Assembly: GCA_002221725.1 (NCBI GenBank)
Contig: NJFT01000026.1
Span: 186,001 to 250,000, forward strand
From: Scedosporium boydii
Lineage: Eukaryota; Ascomycota; Sordariomycetes; Microascales; Microascaceae
Direction: 5' to 3'
Length of the DNA: 64,000 nt
Shown: positions 36,179 to 47,264 of the stretch, in pieces
Numbering within the stretch: position 1 is the first letter of the stretch
Layout of the letters: each line of letters starts with the position of its first letter
Program-made: the position numbers and the translations under genes
Notes under the pieces: generated by a model
Databases searched by the model: none
What the model was told of the DNA's origin: nothing
The model's input: only the letters and a program-made list of their open reading frames with translations

Positions 36179-39100
36179 TCTTGACAAAAGATGGGATAGA
36201 AGGATTTGGATATTACGCCGGTAATGCAAGTTCGGTAATAGACAGAGAAAGATGGGCAGAATGGAAAGGAGCGCTACTAACTAGAGGGTGCGGAAAGACA
36301 AATATATAAACTAAAAGGAGATGTAGACATTTTTTTCTTTCCATCCGTCGAGTCCCGTGAACATGTAAGAACTATCCGGCCAGCCATCGGCGGAGCATGC
36401 GCTTATTGAGCATCATCAGAGCTCCAACCCGAAAAAAACGAAACGGATGTGACGGAAGCAGAAAGACCTTTCACTTGACGAATCCTGTTTTGCCATGTCA
36501 ACTGTAGCTGCAAGATGACGGCGGATTATGAATCTTCCACGGGATTCTTGGGAAGAGGGGTAAGACGGGTTGGAAGTAGACGCGTTCAACGCGTTCCGAC
36601 TTTGTGTAACAGTAAGGCTGACGAAAATCTGGAATCAGTCTCAAGTCTTCACGAGTGCGCTGCTGGCCCTTCATGTGACAGTTTGACGGTGAGAGATCAG
36701 TCCGTTCCCGACTGGAGCTGACAAACCGATTGAGAAGCAATATTCCCTCTAGAAATGGATTGGGAGAATAGGGAGTGGGCATCAAGGACTATAGGACAGT
36801 AATGAGTGATAGATCTAGTCCCATTTCCAAACTTGACCCTGGTCTCGCATCATCGTTGGGTGCCAGCCGATTCCGGCTTCCTAGGCAGCAGAGGCTGAAG
36901 TGGTCCTATGGAGGGTGAGCAGAGCGGTGAAGGTTTGGAGAAAGGCTTGAGAGACGCGGAGGTGCGTCGGCCAGACTACTGGCGGGCAGAAGACCCGACT
37001 GTCAACTGAGTCTGTGGCCTCTCTTTCTTCGGTTAACAGTAGATGTAGAGACTTGACAGAGCGTTTTGGATCAATTATTGTCTTCGGGGAAGGATGAAGT
37101 GGACTTCGAATCTCGGCAGATTTCACCAAACTCTTTAGGAATATCAATCGACAGTATGCTCCGGGGCCAAAGCGGTGGATGGCCCGCCCATCACTGGCTC
37201 CGCCTTTCCCACACATCGGCCACACACTCTTCTGGTGACCCGTCGCCGAACTGCTTCGTGAGGTTACGCTTGTACCAACCTCGGCGAACGGAAGATAGCG
37301 CTGACCCACTAATTGAGAGGATCCTGAGATACGGGATTCGGAGAGCTGGAGACGGAAGGACGATGACCTTTTAAATTGAAGATGACCATCTGCGATGGAA
37401 GGAGTCGAGAAACCTAGGCTACTCGTATTAATCTCGAGCAGCAAGACATGCAAGATGGAGCTTACCCCGAGGTGCTTCGAAGGTCTTCCTTTCAAAACAT
37501 ATTGCGACAATTGGAAAGACCAAAAAGATGGCAAGTGAGAGTACAAAGTTTTAAATTTTCATGTCTTCCTTGTCAAGGCCTATGGCCTGTAGTAATGAAT
37601 AATATTATTAATATATCTGTGCTGGATTAGGTCGGTTAGTAAATCAGCCGTTATCCTTTGCGCGAGCGCTCTGCGGTTCTATCGCGAGTAATAGGCGCCT
37701 TTACCCAATTCTGTTCACTGTTCCACTTCTTCACACCTCTACTAGACCGCCGAACCAAATAACCCGTGAGCTTTGGTCCGTCTACAGTAACTAACGTGTT
37801 TCGCTTATTCTTTCCTTTGCTTCCCTTACGCAGCCACAGCCACGCAGAGATTAGACTTCTCTGGACGACAATAGTCGAGCTTTCAAGACTTTTCCTACGA
37901 GTCAAGCACGGGACAGGAAGCTAGCTCCTCGTCTGGTCCAGCGACAAGATATACGAAGAGGTTTTAGGCCCAAGCAAACTAAACCACCTGTTAGCAACTC
38001 GCTGCAACAATGGCAAGCAAATTTGAGGTTGTAGTGAAGGGCACATGTCAGGAATAAATGCCTTGTCAAGGGCGATGTCATCAACGCGTATGGCTAAGTT
38101 GACCGTCGTGATAATATTGAGTCATCATATAGTGCAGAGGGGAAGGTAAAAGGGGGGGAACATGTCTGAACCGATTACGAACCTAAATGATACGATACGC
38201 GTATGGTCTTTAACTGTTTCTGTTCCAGAAAGATAGAAAAGAGAAATTAGGCCCCGCTGCGTCGGGTAATCCACAGCGAGTGTCAATACACACTATCAAG
38301 GGCAACTGTTAGTCTCACCAATCCCTTGCAACCCAGGGCTCAGGCAGAGAAGAAAGGTGAAGGGCTTGTTCAGGAATGTCGAAAAGATATCTTCGTCGCC
38401 TTGGAGGCTCGGACATATGCTTGTCATTGTGTATGGCTCATCATTGAAACTGAGGTTAAGGGAAAAAAGGACCCGTGACGACATACGTTGTGACCCGCGA
38501 TTCATAGAGTTCCTGACTCCTGGTTAGTATGAGTCATTCCGCAGGATGAGCTTGTAAATAGAGAAAATAGAAAACGATATCAGGAAGCATGAATGGAATT
38601 AAAAATGAGTATCAGCATCGGGAAGCCCGAGTAAGACTCGTCATCTGAAATCATCACATCGCAGAGGGCTCAGAATAACTAGAAGATGGGATTACAAACC
38701 TTTAAGTTTCTGGCATTTTAGTATCAAGGCAATATATGTGATAGCAACTGTGCCAAGTCAGCCACACCATTCCAAGGGATACCCGGTTGTCAAAACAAAT
38801 ATCGAGAGTGGCCAAGGAGAGTCAGTGGGCGAGGTTTTCTAGGCCTGCCACAGAAGGCGTTGTCTGCTCATGTATGTATGTCGGAGCCCAGTGCCGCGAT
38901 TCATCATTCAATGGCGAGAAAAAAGACCGAGGGTATTGTGGTAGTAACGGGAATATGTACCTTTTAAATGAGCGTGCAACTATGACCGCAGCAGTGTTAG
39001 CCATGGCCAGATAAGACAAGCAAACACAATAGCACCGAAGGATCGAGTGATGGGTATCAGAAACAGCCAATTTGATATCGTCAAAGCAGATGCTCAGCCG

Positions 39101-40050
39101 GTAATTTCCAGCGTGCAATCGCACGAATGATCATCATGAACACGAGGGGAAAGGAAAGCGTCAAAACAAGTGGGCTATACATACAAGTTGCATTCGAGGA
39201 ATAGCTTGTTCAACCGGGCAGGCACTCTGCGGCTCAAATGAAAGCCATCGCATCAGCTTGTCCTGGACCTGGCATCTATCTTCGCGTTAGATGACGTTCT
39301 GTCACTGAGATGATAACACAGAAATATGCAGCAGCTAGTCAATCAGACTGACGTGAAAAAGAAGTTTCATGTCGTCCCTGTGGGAGATCAAAGACTCTAG
39401 TTTGCGGTTTATCAAATCATCATACCAGCTGCGGTAGGGAACGAGATTGGATGTGACGAAGACGAAGACGAAGATGTAAACATGAACTTACCAATAGCAA
39501 AGACTCTGAAGAGGCCCGGATCAGGCCTCTTCGAGGTGAGGACTCGAATTCTGCCTTCAAGAAGCAGGAATCGAAGAGCTTGAAAGAAATTCAAAATGGA
39601 GAAAGAAAATTATTTATCCTGAGGTTTTTGGATGTGGGGCTTGCAGCTTTTGCGAAATTGAAGCGGCTGCGGCTGACTAAGAACGGGGTACGTACCAACA
39701 TCAGCTGATCTCGTGTGGAAGTCGCGATCCTCGAACTTTCGATGCCTCGAAATATTCTCAGACTACCAAATTGCGACTGGGTTCATTATACGGCCGCCTT
39801 ACACAAGAGAAAAATAAAGATAGAAAGAAAGTAGTATTTAAAAATAAAATAATAAAGGAATAATTCTTAAAATAACTTCTAGGCCTAAGAGAAATAATTA
39901 ATTGCTCTCTACTATAAAGCTTCCTGTGACGGGCTGTGCCGCGTGTGTGGCTTCGGCAAGAGCCCACGCCCATAGGAAACATTCAGGTTCCTGTCCCTAA
40001 CCGCCCCTTTCTATAACTCATCAACTCTCATCTTTCGGCCTTAACACCGC
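36179..40050. other. Gene-poor, partly A/T-rich stretch
   Basis: 3.9 kb with broken short frames. The longest (minus strand 36881-37546, 221 codons) has no domain and looks compositionally non-coding. Around 39800-39905 the DNA is strongly A/T-rich. The + strand around 37050-37560 has patches that read like coding sequence in shifting frames, so a decayed gene is possible. No terminal repeats or transposase motifs were identified. Confidence 0.45.
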
Positions 40051-40460
40051 TCATTCTTCTTTCTGCTTCTCCTCCTCCCTTTCATGTTCGACAATAAAAG
40101 CACGACCTTCGTAGCGACTCAGAGTATCTCCGTTAACTTCGTCAGTTCTCGAAATCAACAACTTCAGCGTTTTAGGCTCCTCAGTGACCTTCTGAACCTT
40201 CCCGTTCCACTCTATGTGCTCAGTCGAAAAGTTCATAACGACGAGGATGCAATTGTCCCCGCTGTGCTTGGTGTAGATGACAATTGGAAGACGTGCCCAT
40301 GGTGGGGCCGGATGGGGTTGTAATCGCTGGAGACATAGGCGTTGACCTGTTCCTTCCGCAGCTTGATCATGCATTTCCAGAAGGCGAGGACACTGCCACC
40401 ATCGTCGAGTTGGGAGGCGACGTTCTTGATCTTTTTGTTAAGCGGTGGGAAGCGACAACC
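40051..40460 (-). pseudogene. Decayed C-terminal end of a GH13 alpha-glucosidase/maltase
   Basis: Remnant of a GH13 oligo-1,6-/alpha-glucosidase. One minus-strand frame reads KIKNVASQLDDGG, then SVLAFWKCMIKLRKEQ, matching the conserved end of the catalytic barrel. After a shift to another frame near 40300 it reads VIYTKHSGDNCILVVMNFS, then LSRYEGRAFIVEHE, matching the C-terminal beta domain. The two parts are in the right order but different frames. The catalytic residues and most of the barrel are missing upstream. It lies just downstream of, and on the same strand as, the FAD monooxygenase gene. A single sequencing indel could cause the shift, but not the missing N-terminal part. Confidence 0.6.
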
Positions 40461-40634
40461 GGTTCTTGGATGGTTTGCCTAGAGCATCACCCAGATAGCG
40501 ACTATGAAGCCAGCTGCTCCGAGAAAGGGCTGAGAACCCAGCTGGAGCGATTGTGGGAACATCATTATTCACGTACATTTGAGAGCCGTTACTTTTCGCA
40601 AATGCATATGTGACACTAATGTCGACCGGCTCAT

Positions 40635-40784
40635 CTCGAAGTACATATCAATGCGCCATTTAGCGGATTAAGAGAAGTGATAAGGAGGGTGTTGGCGTGT
40701 ATTTTCACTGTTGTTGTCAACCCTGACGCTTCAAGTCCGGATTTGGAGGAGATGGTGCAAGAACTGAAGATGGCACTTGGCTGA
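40635..40784 (+). pseudogene. Possible coding fragment of unknown origin
   Basis: A short + strand frame reads LEVHINAPFSGLREVIRRV then FTVVVNPDASSPDLEE and ends QELKMALG at a TGA. Composition looks like a genuine protein C-terminus, but there is no upstream part in any frame and I do not recognise the family. It sits between the GH13 relic and the FAD monooxygenase, so it may be another decayed gene end. Chance is not excluded. Confidence 0.25.
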
Positions 40785-40845
40785 CAAGAGTTTATTCATG
40801 GGCTATGGAAAGTGAATCACTACCTATGGGTTGAAATACCCTCGT

Positions 40846-42090
40846 CTACTGCTCCGGCTGCTGTGCCACAAGTCTTTCAAAAAACTTTGCGAAAACGTAA
40901 GCCGCGTCGTCAGTCCCAAACATTGACCCAATCAGACCCTCCGTCTCGCTGCCAGTTTTCTTTGCGCGCTCAATTAAGGCCTTCTCATACTCTTCCAATA
41001 GCGGATCGAATATACTTTCGAATGAGCCTGTGCCTTTCAAGGCCGCCTCATGTGCCTTGACAATGGCTTGGGATAGCAGTAGCGAGTCAAACATGGCCAT
41101 GTTAACGCCCTCTCCATTTGGCAGCATCAGATGGGCCGCGTCACCGACGAGAGTAGCGCCGGCTTTGTGCTGCCATGAACTCCCGTGAGGAAGTGCGTAC
41201 AGCGCTCTGATGTCGAGTTCCGCCCCTGGATTGTCCGCCGATTCCTCGTTGCAAGCGACGGCTATCAGTTCCTTTATCGAGGCGCCAAAAGTTCCAAGCA
41301 GCACGTCGTCTCCTAGTAGTTTGTCTTTGGCGCTTGCGGCCGGCATATTCCCCAGGCCGGAGGTGGTGGCGAAATCCTCATCGTGGGGAACGGTAAGCCA
41401 TACGTAGATTCTAGACGAGTCGATGGGTCCGCGCTGAGACATTACTGCGTGCTTGTTGCCGAGCGAACTGAAAGTTCCGTTTCCGACGAGCTTGGATAGA
41501 TGAGGATACTTCTTAGTGATTTCCCTGATCGTGATTGTGGCGATCTGCATATCGGAATAATGCGGCGCTATGTCTGTGAGTAGCTTGCGGACCTTGGACC
41601 ACGCGCCGTCCGCACCGACGACCAAATCGAACGTGTGCTTGCCGCGGGGACCGAAATCGAGCTCGGTTTCCCCGTGGCCGGATGTCGCTGGTTGCGTAGC
41701 GGAGAAAAGTCTATGGTCCCACTTGATGCTCTCTACCGGAATATTGGCCAGGAGGAGCTTGATCAAATTGTTGCGCGAGATTTCGGGCCGTGCGCCGTCT
41801 CCTTTATCTATGTACAGGACCTTCCCATTTCTCTCCGCGACTATAAAGTCGTCGGAACATTCTCCGGTAAGAAGCAGGAAATCATCATACAATCCACATT
41901 CCTTGATGGTTTCGAGGCCGGACTCGTGGTGGAGATCAAGCATTCCCGAGGGCTTCGCTAGCTCATCTTCGGTGGGCTCCTGGCGAAGCTCGAAGATTGT
42001 GAATGGGATATCGTGCTTATGGAGCAGGAGACCTAATGCCAGTCCGGCAGGACCTCCGCCAACGATGGCGATCCTTGGTTTAGAGGACAT
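40846..42090 (-). CDS. FAD-dependent monooxygenase, TetX-like
   Basis: Class A flavoprotein monooxygenase, probably using NAD(P)H and O2 to hydroxylate a small aromatic or polyketide-like substrate. Single exon, 414 residues, near full length for the family. Start MSSKPRIAIVGGGPAGLALG has the FAD Rossmann motif GGGPAG at 11-16. Other marks: GMLDLHHESGLETIKECGL and RPEISRNNLIKLLL, which resemble bacterial TetX enzymes; the DG-type motif GADGAWSKVR; and the second FAD motif VGDAAHLMLPNGEGVNMA. No membrane segment or signal. Related fungal enzymes often stand alone or in secondary-metabolite clusters, but no cluster backbone gene is visible here. The substrate cannot be inferred, and resemblance to TetX does not show drug inactivation. 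Confidence 0.88.
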   Translation of the reverse strand: MSSKPRIAIVGGGPAGLALGLLLHKHDIPFTIFELRQEPTEDELAKPSGMLDLHHESGLETIKECGLYDDFLLLTGECSDDFIVAERNGKVLYIDKGDGARPEISRNNLIKLLLANIPVESIKWDHRLFSATQPATSGHGETELDFGPRGKHTFDLVVGADGAWSKVRKLLTDIAPHYSDMQIATITIREITKKYPHLSKLVGNGTFSSLGNKHAVMSQRGPIDSSRIYVWLTVPHDEDFATTSGLGNMPAASAKDKLLGDDVLLGTFGASIKELIAVACNEESADNPGAELDIRALYALPHGSSWQHKAGATLVGDAAHLMLPNGEGVNMAMFDSLLLSQAIVKAHEAALKGTGSFESIFDPLLEEYEKALIERAKKTGSETEGLIGSMFGTDDAAYVFAKFFERLVAQQPEQ

Positions 42091-43161
42091 GGTGATTGAT
42101 GACGAAAGTACCTTTAATCGGCGATGTTTGGTCTAACTGAATTGATCTGGAGGAGTGTTGTCCGGGTTGACGAGAGTTTATTTATAAACCTGACCGTTGG
42201 CAAGGGGGGATGTAAGCCCTATTTATACCTACAACAGATGCCAGTGAGCTTACGAACTCGTGCCTTTCCTCGACCCTTTTCATTCATCAGTGCCGTTGCC
42301 CGACTTGTCCGAGTTGGCTCCGGACATATGGGTGTATTCGGTCGCAGTTGGCGGCGGCTATCAGTCTTGACAATTTAGTAAAAGACAATTTTTTCGACAG
42401 CCTCAAAATTCGTTCTACCGGCAATATGGGGGAGCTTGAGACCCGGGTGGGCTTGAAGTACGGGAAACCGGGTTATTCGGGTATCGCGTCCCCGTCGTCG
42501 GGTCCGACTAATGCCACTAATCCGACGCCAGTGATGGGCGACAGAGCCGCCCTAAGTAAGGGCATCAATTATTATATCGGAACCGTCCCACCTAACTATT
42601 TTCTTAGCATTGATCGGTCTTTGAGAAATCGTCGCCGCGAAGCATCACATCGTTCGTAAAGGGCATTCGCCCAAATGTCGCTAGGCGACCAGGAACTTTC
42701 GCAGGCTGGTCGAGCGCAATTCTCAAATACCATTCCGAGATGTTGTGTGGGTCTACTCGTCGTCGGTCGCGAAGACAGTCCCGGGCTCATCCATTTGGAA
42801 AGCATTTCAGCGGTTCACCAGACGTCAAAGAACGGGAGAAGGCAACATGGTTTGGTGGTAGTAAGCTGTCTAAGACAGCAACAAGCACTGCAGCTAAACC
42901 ACGGGGTGTCTCGAAATCAAGTCAAACAAGGGCAAGCAAGAACAAGCGAGCCGTTCGAAAAAAAAGCCATGAATGGACTGGGCACAATGACGCAAAAAGC
43001 CCGTACTTCTAAGAAATGAACCATGTCGCCGCCTTTAATTAGGGATCAATCTCTCTAAGTACTCGGGATTCTGGCCAAAGCCTCCGATGACATGTGCATG
43101 AGGAGTATACTCGTATGCTCCTTTCCCGGGAATGACAGACTCATTCACCTTGTCATTGCAT
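42091..43161. other. Spacer upstream of monooxygenase
   Basis: Upstream region of the minus-strand monooxygenase. A run of CCG/CGG-containing words lies at about 42410-42510, the type of triplet Zn2Cys6 activators bind, but spacing is irregular and no site is claimed. Short open frames only. Confidence 0.4.
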
Positions 43162-44059
43162 TCAGTTTTTCGGCAGCAGGTTGTTCAACAGCTCAGGATC
43201 ACAAGCATCAACCGCAGTGGGAACAATGCTTGATTCTTTCTCCGGTTCGTACTCTCGGAGTGCCCTCTGAGAAGCCCAAGTCTTGAGATGAATCGCCCAC
43301 TCCATTATCAGCTTCCCAGGGAGCAGCTCTCTCAGGATCTCCCGTCTCTCATGAAGCTCCCAGCGGAGGCCGTCGTATCCTACAAAGCCGGCAATCCACA
43401 CCTCGAACCCGTCTGAGCGGGCCTACTCTGGCGTCAAGGAGCGCGCTGGCCGCCTCTATATTGACATGGAGAGGAGTACCCCACGAGTGATATCCGGGGA
43501 ATCGGGGACGGCGCCGACGTCCACAGAGCTTCAAGAGGTCCGTCACGCACCTCGGCATGGGCAATCTCTGTGGTGGACTTGAAGTCTCTCAGCATGAGCA
43601 TGGGGAAGTTGGATTCCATAGATGCTCTTGGAATATAGTGCCAAGGAGGTAGTTGAGGATGGAGCAGAGAACCAAGGTATAATACAATGAATCTGTAGAG
43701 ATGGAGTTCCTGGGATGTTCGAAAGGAAAGATTACGTTGATCGGCGGGAAACGTGGCACGAGCAAGCGACTAGAGCAATTAGACTTCCAAGCGTTTACAT
43801 CGATCTCTGTTAACCCAAGCCCATAAAGCCAACCGTCGAGGACTGCTTTCCCATCGTCTTGGACAAGGACAGGCGAAAACGATTGGTAGATACGGAGGAT
43901 CTCCAGGCCTTCCGTTGTAGAATACAAGCGACTTCTGATCTTCTCGTCTCCTCCCACCTCATTCTGCCATCTACGTGTGCCGAGTTGTAATTCCAGCTAG
44001 ACTCACCCCGATCGAACCATTTTGCCTTCCTTGAGCTTATCCCCTCCACACCACTTCAT
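43162..44059 (-). pseudogene. Unresolved or decayed gene of unknown function
   Basis: The minus strand carries protein-like stretches that change frame: MKWCGGDKLKEGKMVRS from the ATG at 44059; VGGDEKIRSRLYSTTEGLEI and DDGKAVLDGWLYGLGLTEID in the frame to 43589; FPMLMLRDFKSTTEIAHAEV in another; and VWIAGFVGYDGLRWELHERR to the stop at 43162. A 36-nt GTGAGT...TAG intron would join the first two. I found no set of introns that joins the rest. The order and composition suggest one gene, either with several introns I cannot place or already frameshifted. Not a family I recognise. Confidence 0.35.
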
Positions 44060-44393
44060 CGAGGTACCTATTTTACTATCAGTAACACCACCAAATCGAA
44101 GTACTTTTGTGAAAACCCCCCAGAAGAGAAAAAGAAAAAAGTGTTTTTTTCCCTCCGTTTCATTGGATAAAATTAGAAACTGAAATTAGTTGCCTGAACT
44201 TGCATGCGCCACTGGGAGCTGCAACAGGGGATCAATGGATGGCAAGGGAAGGGCGCGAGGGCGCGACCGGGGTTAGTAAGAGTGACCAGCATCGACGACA
44301 TCAAATGGCTCCGCGTCTCCCGAACCACGATCTTTCATTCACGCGTTTCTTCACCGAACGAACCTTCGCCTCCTACAAATTAACTCATCCAAA
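44060..44393. promoter_or_regulatory. Upstream region of DNA glycosylase gene
   Basis: 334-bp spacer between divergent frames. It should hold the promoter and leader of the glycosylase gene; no specific element was recognised. Confidence 0.4.
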
Positions 44394-45948
44394 ATGCCCG
44401 AGATCGCTGAAGGTAACTCGAACATCTCAATTGCCTTAGATTACGGCCGCACCCCGTGGTTCCCATGGGTCATACGCAATATTTGGTTGCTAATGTTTCC
44501 TCATAGTTGCGAGAATCGTCCATTTCCTCCGCCTTCACCTTGTTGGCAAGACCATTTCCAAGGTGACTGCCATCGAGGATGCCATCGTCTTTGGCAAGGC
44601 CGGCACGAGCGGCCCTGAGATAGAGACCTCACTGAAGGGAAAGAAGGTAACTTCTCGACTCCCATAACCGAGGCCGGGGCTTGGCCATTAATCAACCGAA
44701 TCTACCCCTAGGTCATATCTGCAGGCAGCCAGGGAAAATACTTTTGGTGTGTTTTCCTTAGCTCCGAATAGAATCGAAAGTTCGTGTCTAACTGGTCTAG
44801 GATCGCTTTTGACAAACCTCCGCATGTTGTGATGCACTTTGGAATGACAGGTAATACCTAGAGTCTTGATCTGCTAATGATGAGTCCCATCATCTCACGG
44901 GACTAACAACGCTTTCGCTCCAGGCTGGATCCATATCAAGGATGAGAAAACAGCATATACGAATTACTACAATAAGCTCAAGGACGGCGAGGGAGAGCAA
45001 TGGCCACCAAAGTTCTGGAAGTTCCAGCTGGAGACAAGCTCGAAACCCCCAGTGAAGTTGGCCTTTACCGACCCTCGCCGTTTGGGGCGAGTCCGCCTGG
45101 TTAACTGCCCGGCCAGCGAGATTCGGAAGAACTCGCCACTCGTCGAGAACGGGCCAGATCCGGTTGTCGACAAAGACATCTTTACCGAGGAATTTTTACG
45201 GAAAAAGATCAAATCGCGCAAGGTGCCCATCAAGGCCCTTCTCCTTGATCAAAAGTTTATCAGTGGAATAGGGAATTGGGTTGGCGACGAGGTTTTGTAC
45301 CACGCGCGTCTCCACCCCGAGCAGTATAGCGATGAGTTCGGCGATGACCACATCAAGAGGCTGTACGACTCGATCATTGACGTTTGTCAAACTGCCTGCG
45401 ACAAGCTTGGGGATTCGGATCAGTTCCCGGAGCATTGGCTTTTCAACCATAGATGGTCCAAGGGGAAGAAGGCATCCACTTTGAAGCTGCCTAATGGTCA
45501 CAAGCTGGCATTCCTTACCGTTGGCGGCCGAACCAGTTGTTACGCGCCCAGCTTGCAGAAGAAGATCGGAAGTACAGATGTCAAAGTCGAGGAGGAAGAA
45601 GAGGAGGAGGAGCTGGATGCGGAGACTGTCCCCGCCACGAAGGCCACAAAGAAGAGAACCAAGGTGACCACCGTCGAGACCGTCGAGAATACCGGTTCTA
45701 CACCTGCGAAGAAGCGGGCTAGAAAATCTGTGGTCACCAAAGTTGAAATAGAAGAAGAAGTAGAGACTAAATCCAAGTCGAAGAGGACAAGGGTCTCTGT
45801 ATCAAAGGAGGAGGTCACTTCATCTCCTACAGCGAAGAGGCAACGGAAGTCCGCCGCGGCGACGACTAAAAGTGTCATTTCGGAAAATGCTGATGTCAAG
45901 GCTGAGGAGCCTGCACGACGTCGGTCCGGCCGGCTAAGGAAAGCTTGA
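44394..45948 (+). CDS. Fpg/Nei-family DNA glycosylase (plant/fungal FPG type)
   Basis: Bifunctional base-excision-repair glycosylase/AP lyase for oxidised bases. Five exons: 44394-44412, 44507-44646, 44712-44746, 44801-44850, 44924-45948, all in phase, 422 residues. The start MPEIAEVARIVHFL carries the catalytic Pro2 and Glu3. GSQGKYFW has the conserved Lys of the first domain. MHFGMTGWIHI matches the beta-sandwich block. The helix-two-turn-helix is LLDQKFISGIGNWVGDEVLY. Instead of four zinc cysteines, the end reads HKLAFLTVGGRTSCYAP, like the zincless finger of plant FPG and NEIL1, with the reactive Arg in GGRTS. A tail of about 120 residues is Lys/Glu-rich with repeated KRAR/KRQRKS-type basic patches, probably nuclear targeting. 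Upstream junctions were inferred by phase and homology. Not OGG1, which has a different fold. Confidence 0.93.
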
Positions 45949-47264
45949 TGTGCCCTCGTACACCTCATGCGTACAGCTTGGCACAGCACTTGGGTTGTCC
46001 TTCGCGAAGATTTAGTATAAGGCCTCGAATTTCTCTACGATTTGGATGTCCGGCGCACAAAAGCACAAACGCACAAACCCAGCCAAGCCCGGCTCCAAAT
46101 TCGGCACCTTGGCGTTCAAACCTCGTTCCTGGATGTGATGAGCTTGGCAGCCAAGGGAAAGATGAAGAACGAGACCTGGTAGCTCCATGCAACCTCCGTC
46201 TTGGCGGGTGTTCGAGAAGTGTCGAAATGCGGAAGTTCAACGCGAATTCGGGATCGGCCCTGGCATCATGACGCTCCGGATTGCTGGGCTTATGTCGATG
46301 GCCAATCACCAGAGCACACCATGCTTCTCGAGAGCTACTGTAGCTACAGAGTAATTCCTGCTCGGCCATGACGGGACAATTTCTTCTTGTTCTTTTTCTT
46401 TTTCCCTTTTTCTCTCTCTTTTTTTTTCCCTTTTCCCTATTCTCGAGAATCACTTTGGTCCGGACCCAGGAACAACCGCATAATGAAATTCGGAACGCGG
46501 AACGCATTTCCCAATTAGCAGTGAAATTTACCAGCGCCAGCTCTGCCGTCTTCTTCTCCAAATACCCTTTTCCCCTGTCAGCTGCCCTCACGATCCCACA
46601 GAGTGTAGTGCTAGCACATAAAGAAACTTCGCCAGGTAAAATTCCTACAGCAGTCTAGCAGGGACTTGCCCGGAGAGGCTGGAGATTTCCTGCTTCAGGC
46701 TCGGGGTAGAGCACGTTTACTACTATATATAAATGAAGATGGCCTGCTCACTTCTCCTCCCTCGCTTCGCCATCATCTGCTAGTTCCATCACGAGCCGAC
46801 TCCCACATCCGGATAGCAGACAACTTGCTAACTCGACTGACTGCCCACAAACTGAACAACGACAGGTGTTAGCCCCAAGAGTGAGAGCGTATTCAGGGCC
46901 AGGGCACAAGATACCCCAACTCCTTCAGTCGGTTCTGAACAGCCCAGTCCATTTCTTTCTACTCATCCTCTGGCGCCATCTCCAAGTAGTAATATCGCAA
47001 GAAATTCTTGTGGTCCTGCGCGAAGCCGACTCCCATACATAGAGGGCAAGCAAGCAACACACCACAGCCTATAAAGACGTCAAACCTGTCAGCTCTACCC
47101 CCTGTACATCCAGGACAGATAAATCTTCCTATCCCACAGAACCCACACCAGCCATTTTCCATCCAGGCGATAACATCTAGAATATCTATATTCCAGAATA
47201 AGTACGATAGCTTACCTACCTCCTAGCCTCCTACATACATCCAGAACCTTTCCAGCACCCCTCG
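45949..47264. other. Convergent spacer glycosylase/pseudokinase
   Basis: 1.3 kb between convergent genes, with both 3' ends. A minus-strand frame of 208 codons (45965-46591) crosses a pyrimidine tract and shows no domain. No RNA gene was seen. Confidence 0.5.

Noticed and set aside
36881..37546. 221-codon minus-strand frame
   Set aside because: Ser-rich translation without domain or homologous blocks, in degraded gene-poor DNA; the other strand looks equally coding-like.
40284..40613. 109-codon + strand frame
   Set aside because: Largely antisense to the GH13 relic; no independent family match.
45965..46591. 208-codon minus-strand frame after the glycosylase gene
   Set aside because: Crosses a pyrimidine tract that encodes a long Lys/Arg run; no family features, and it lies in a 3' flank.
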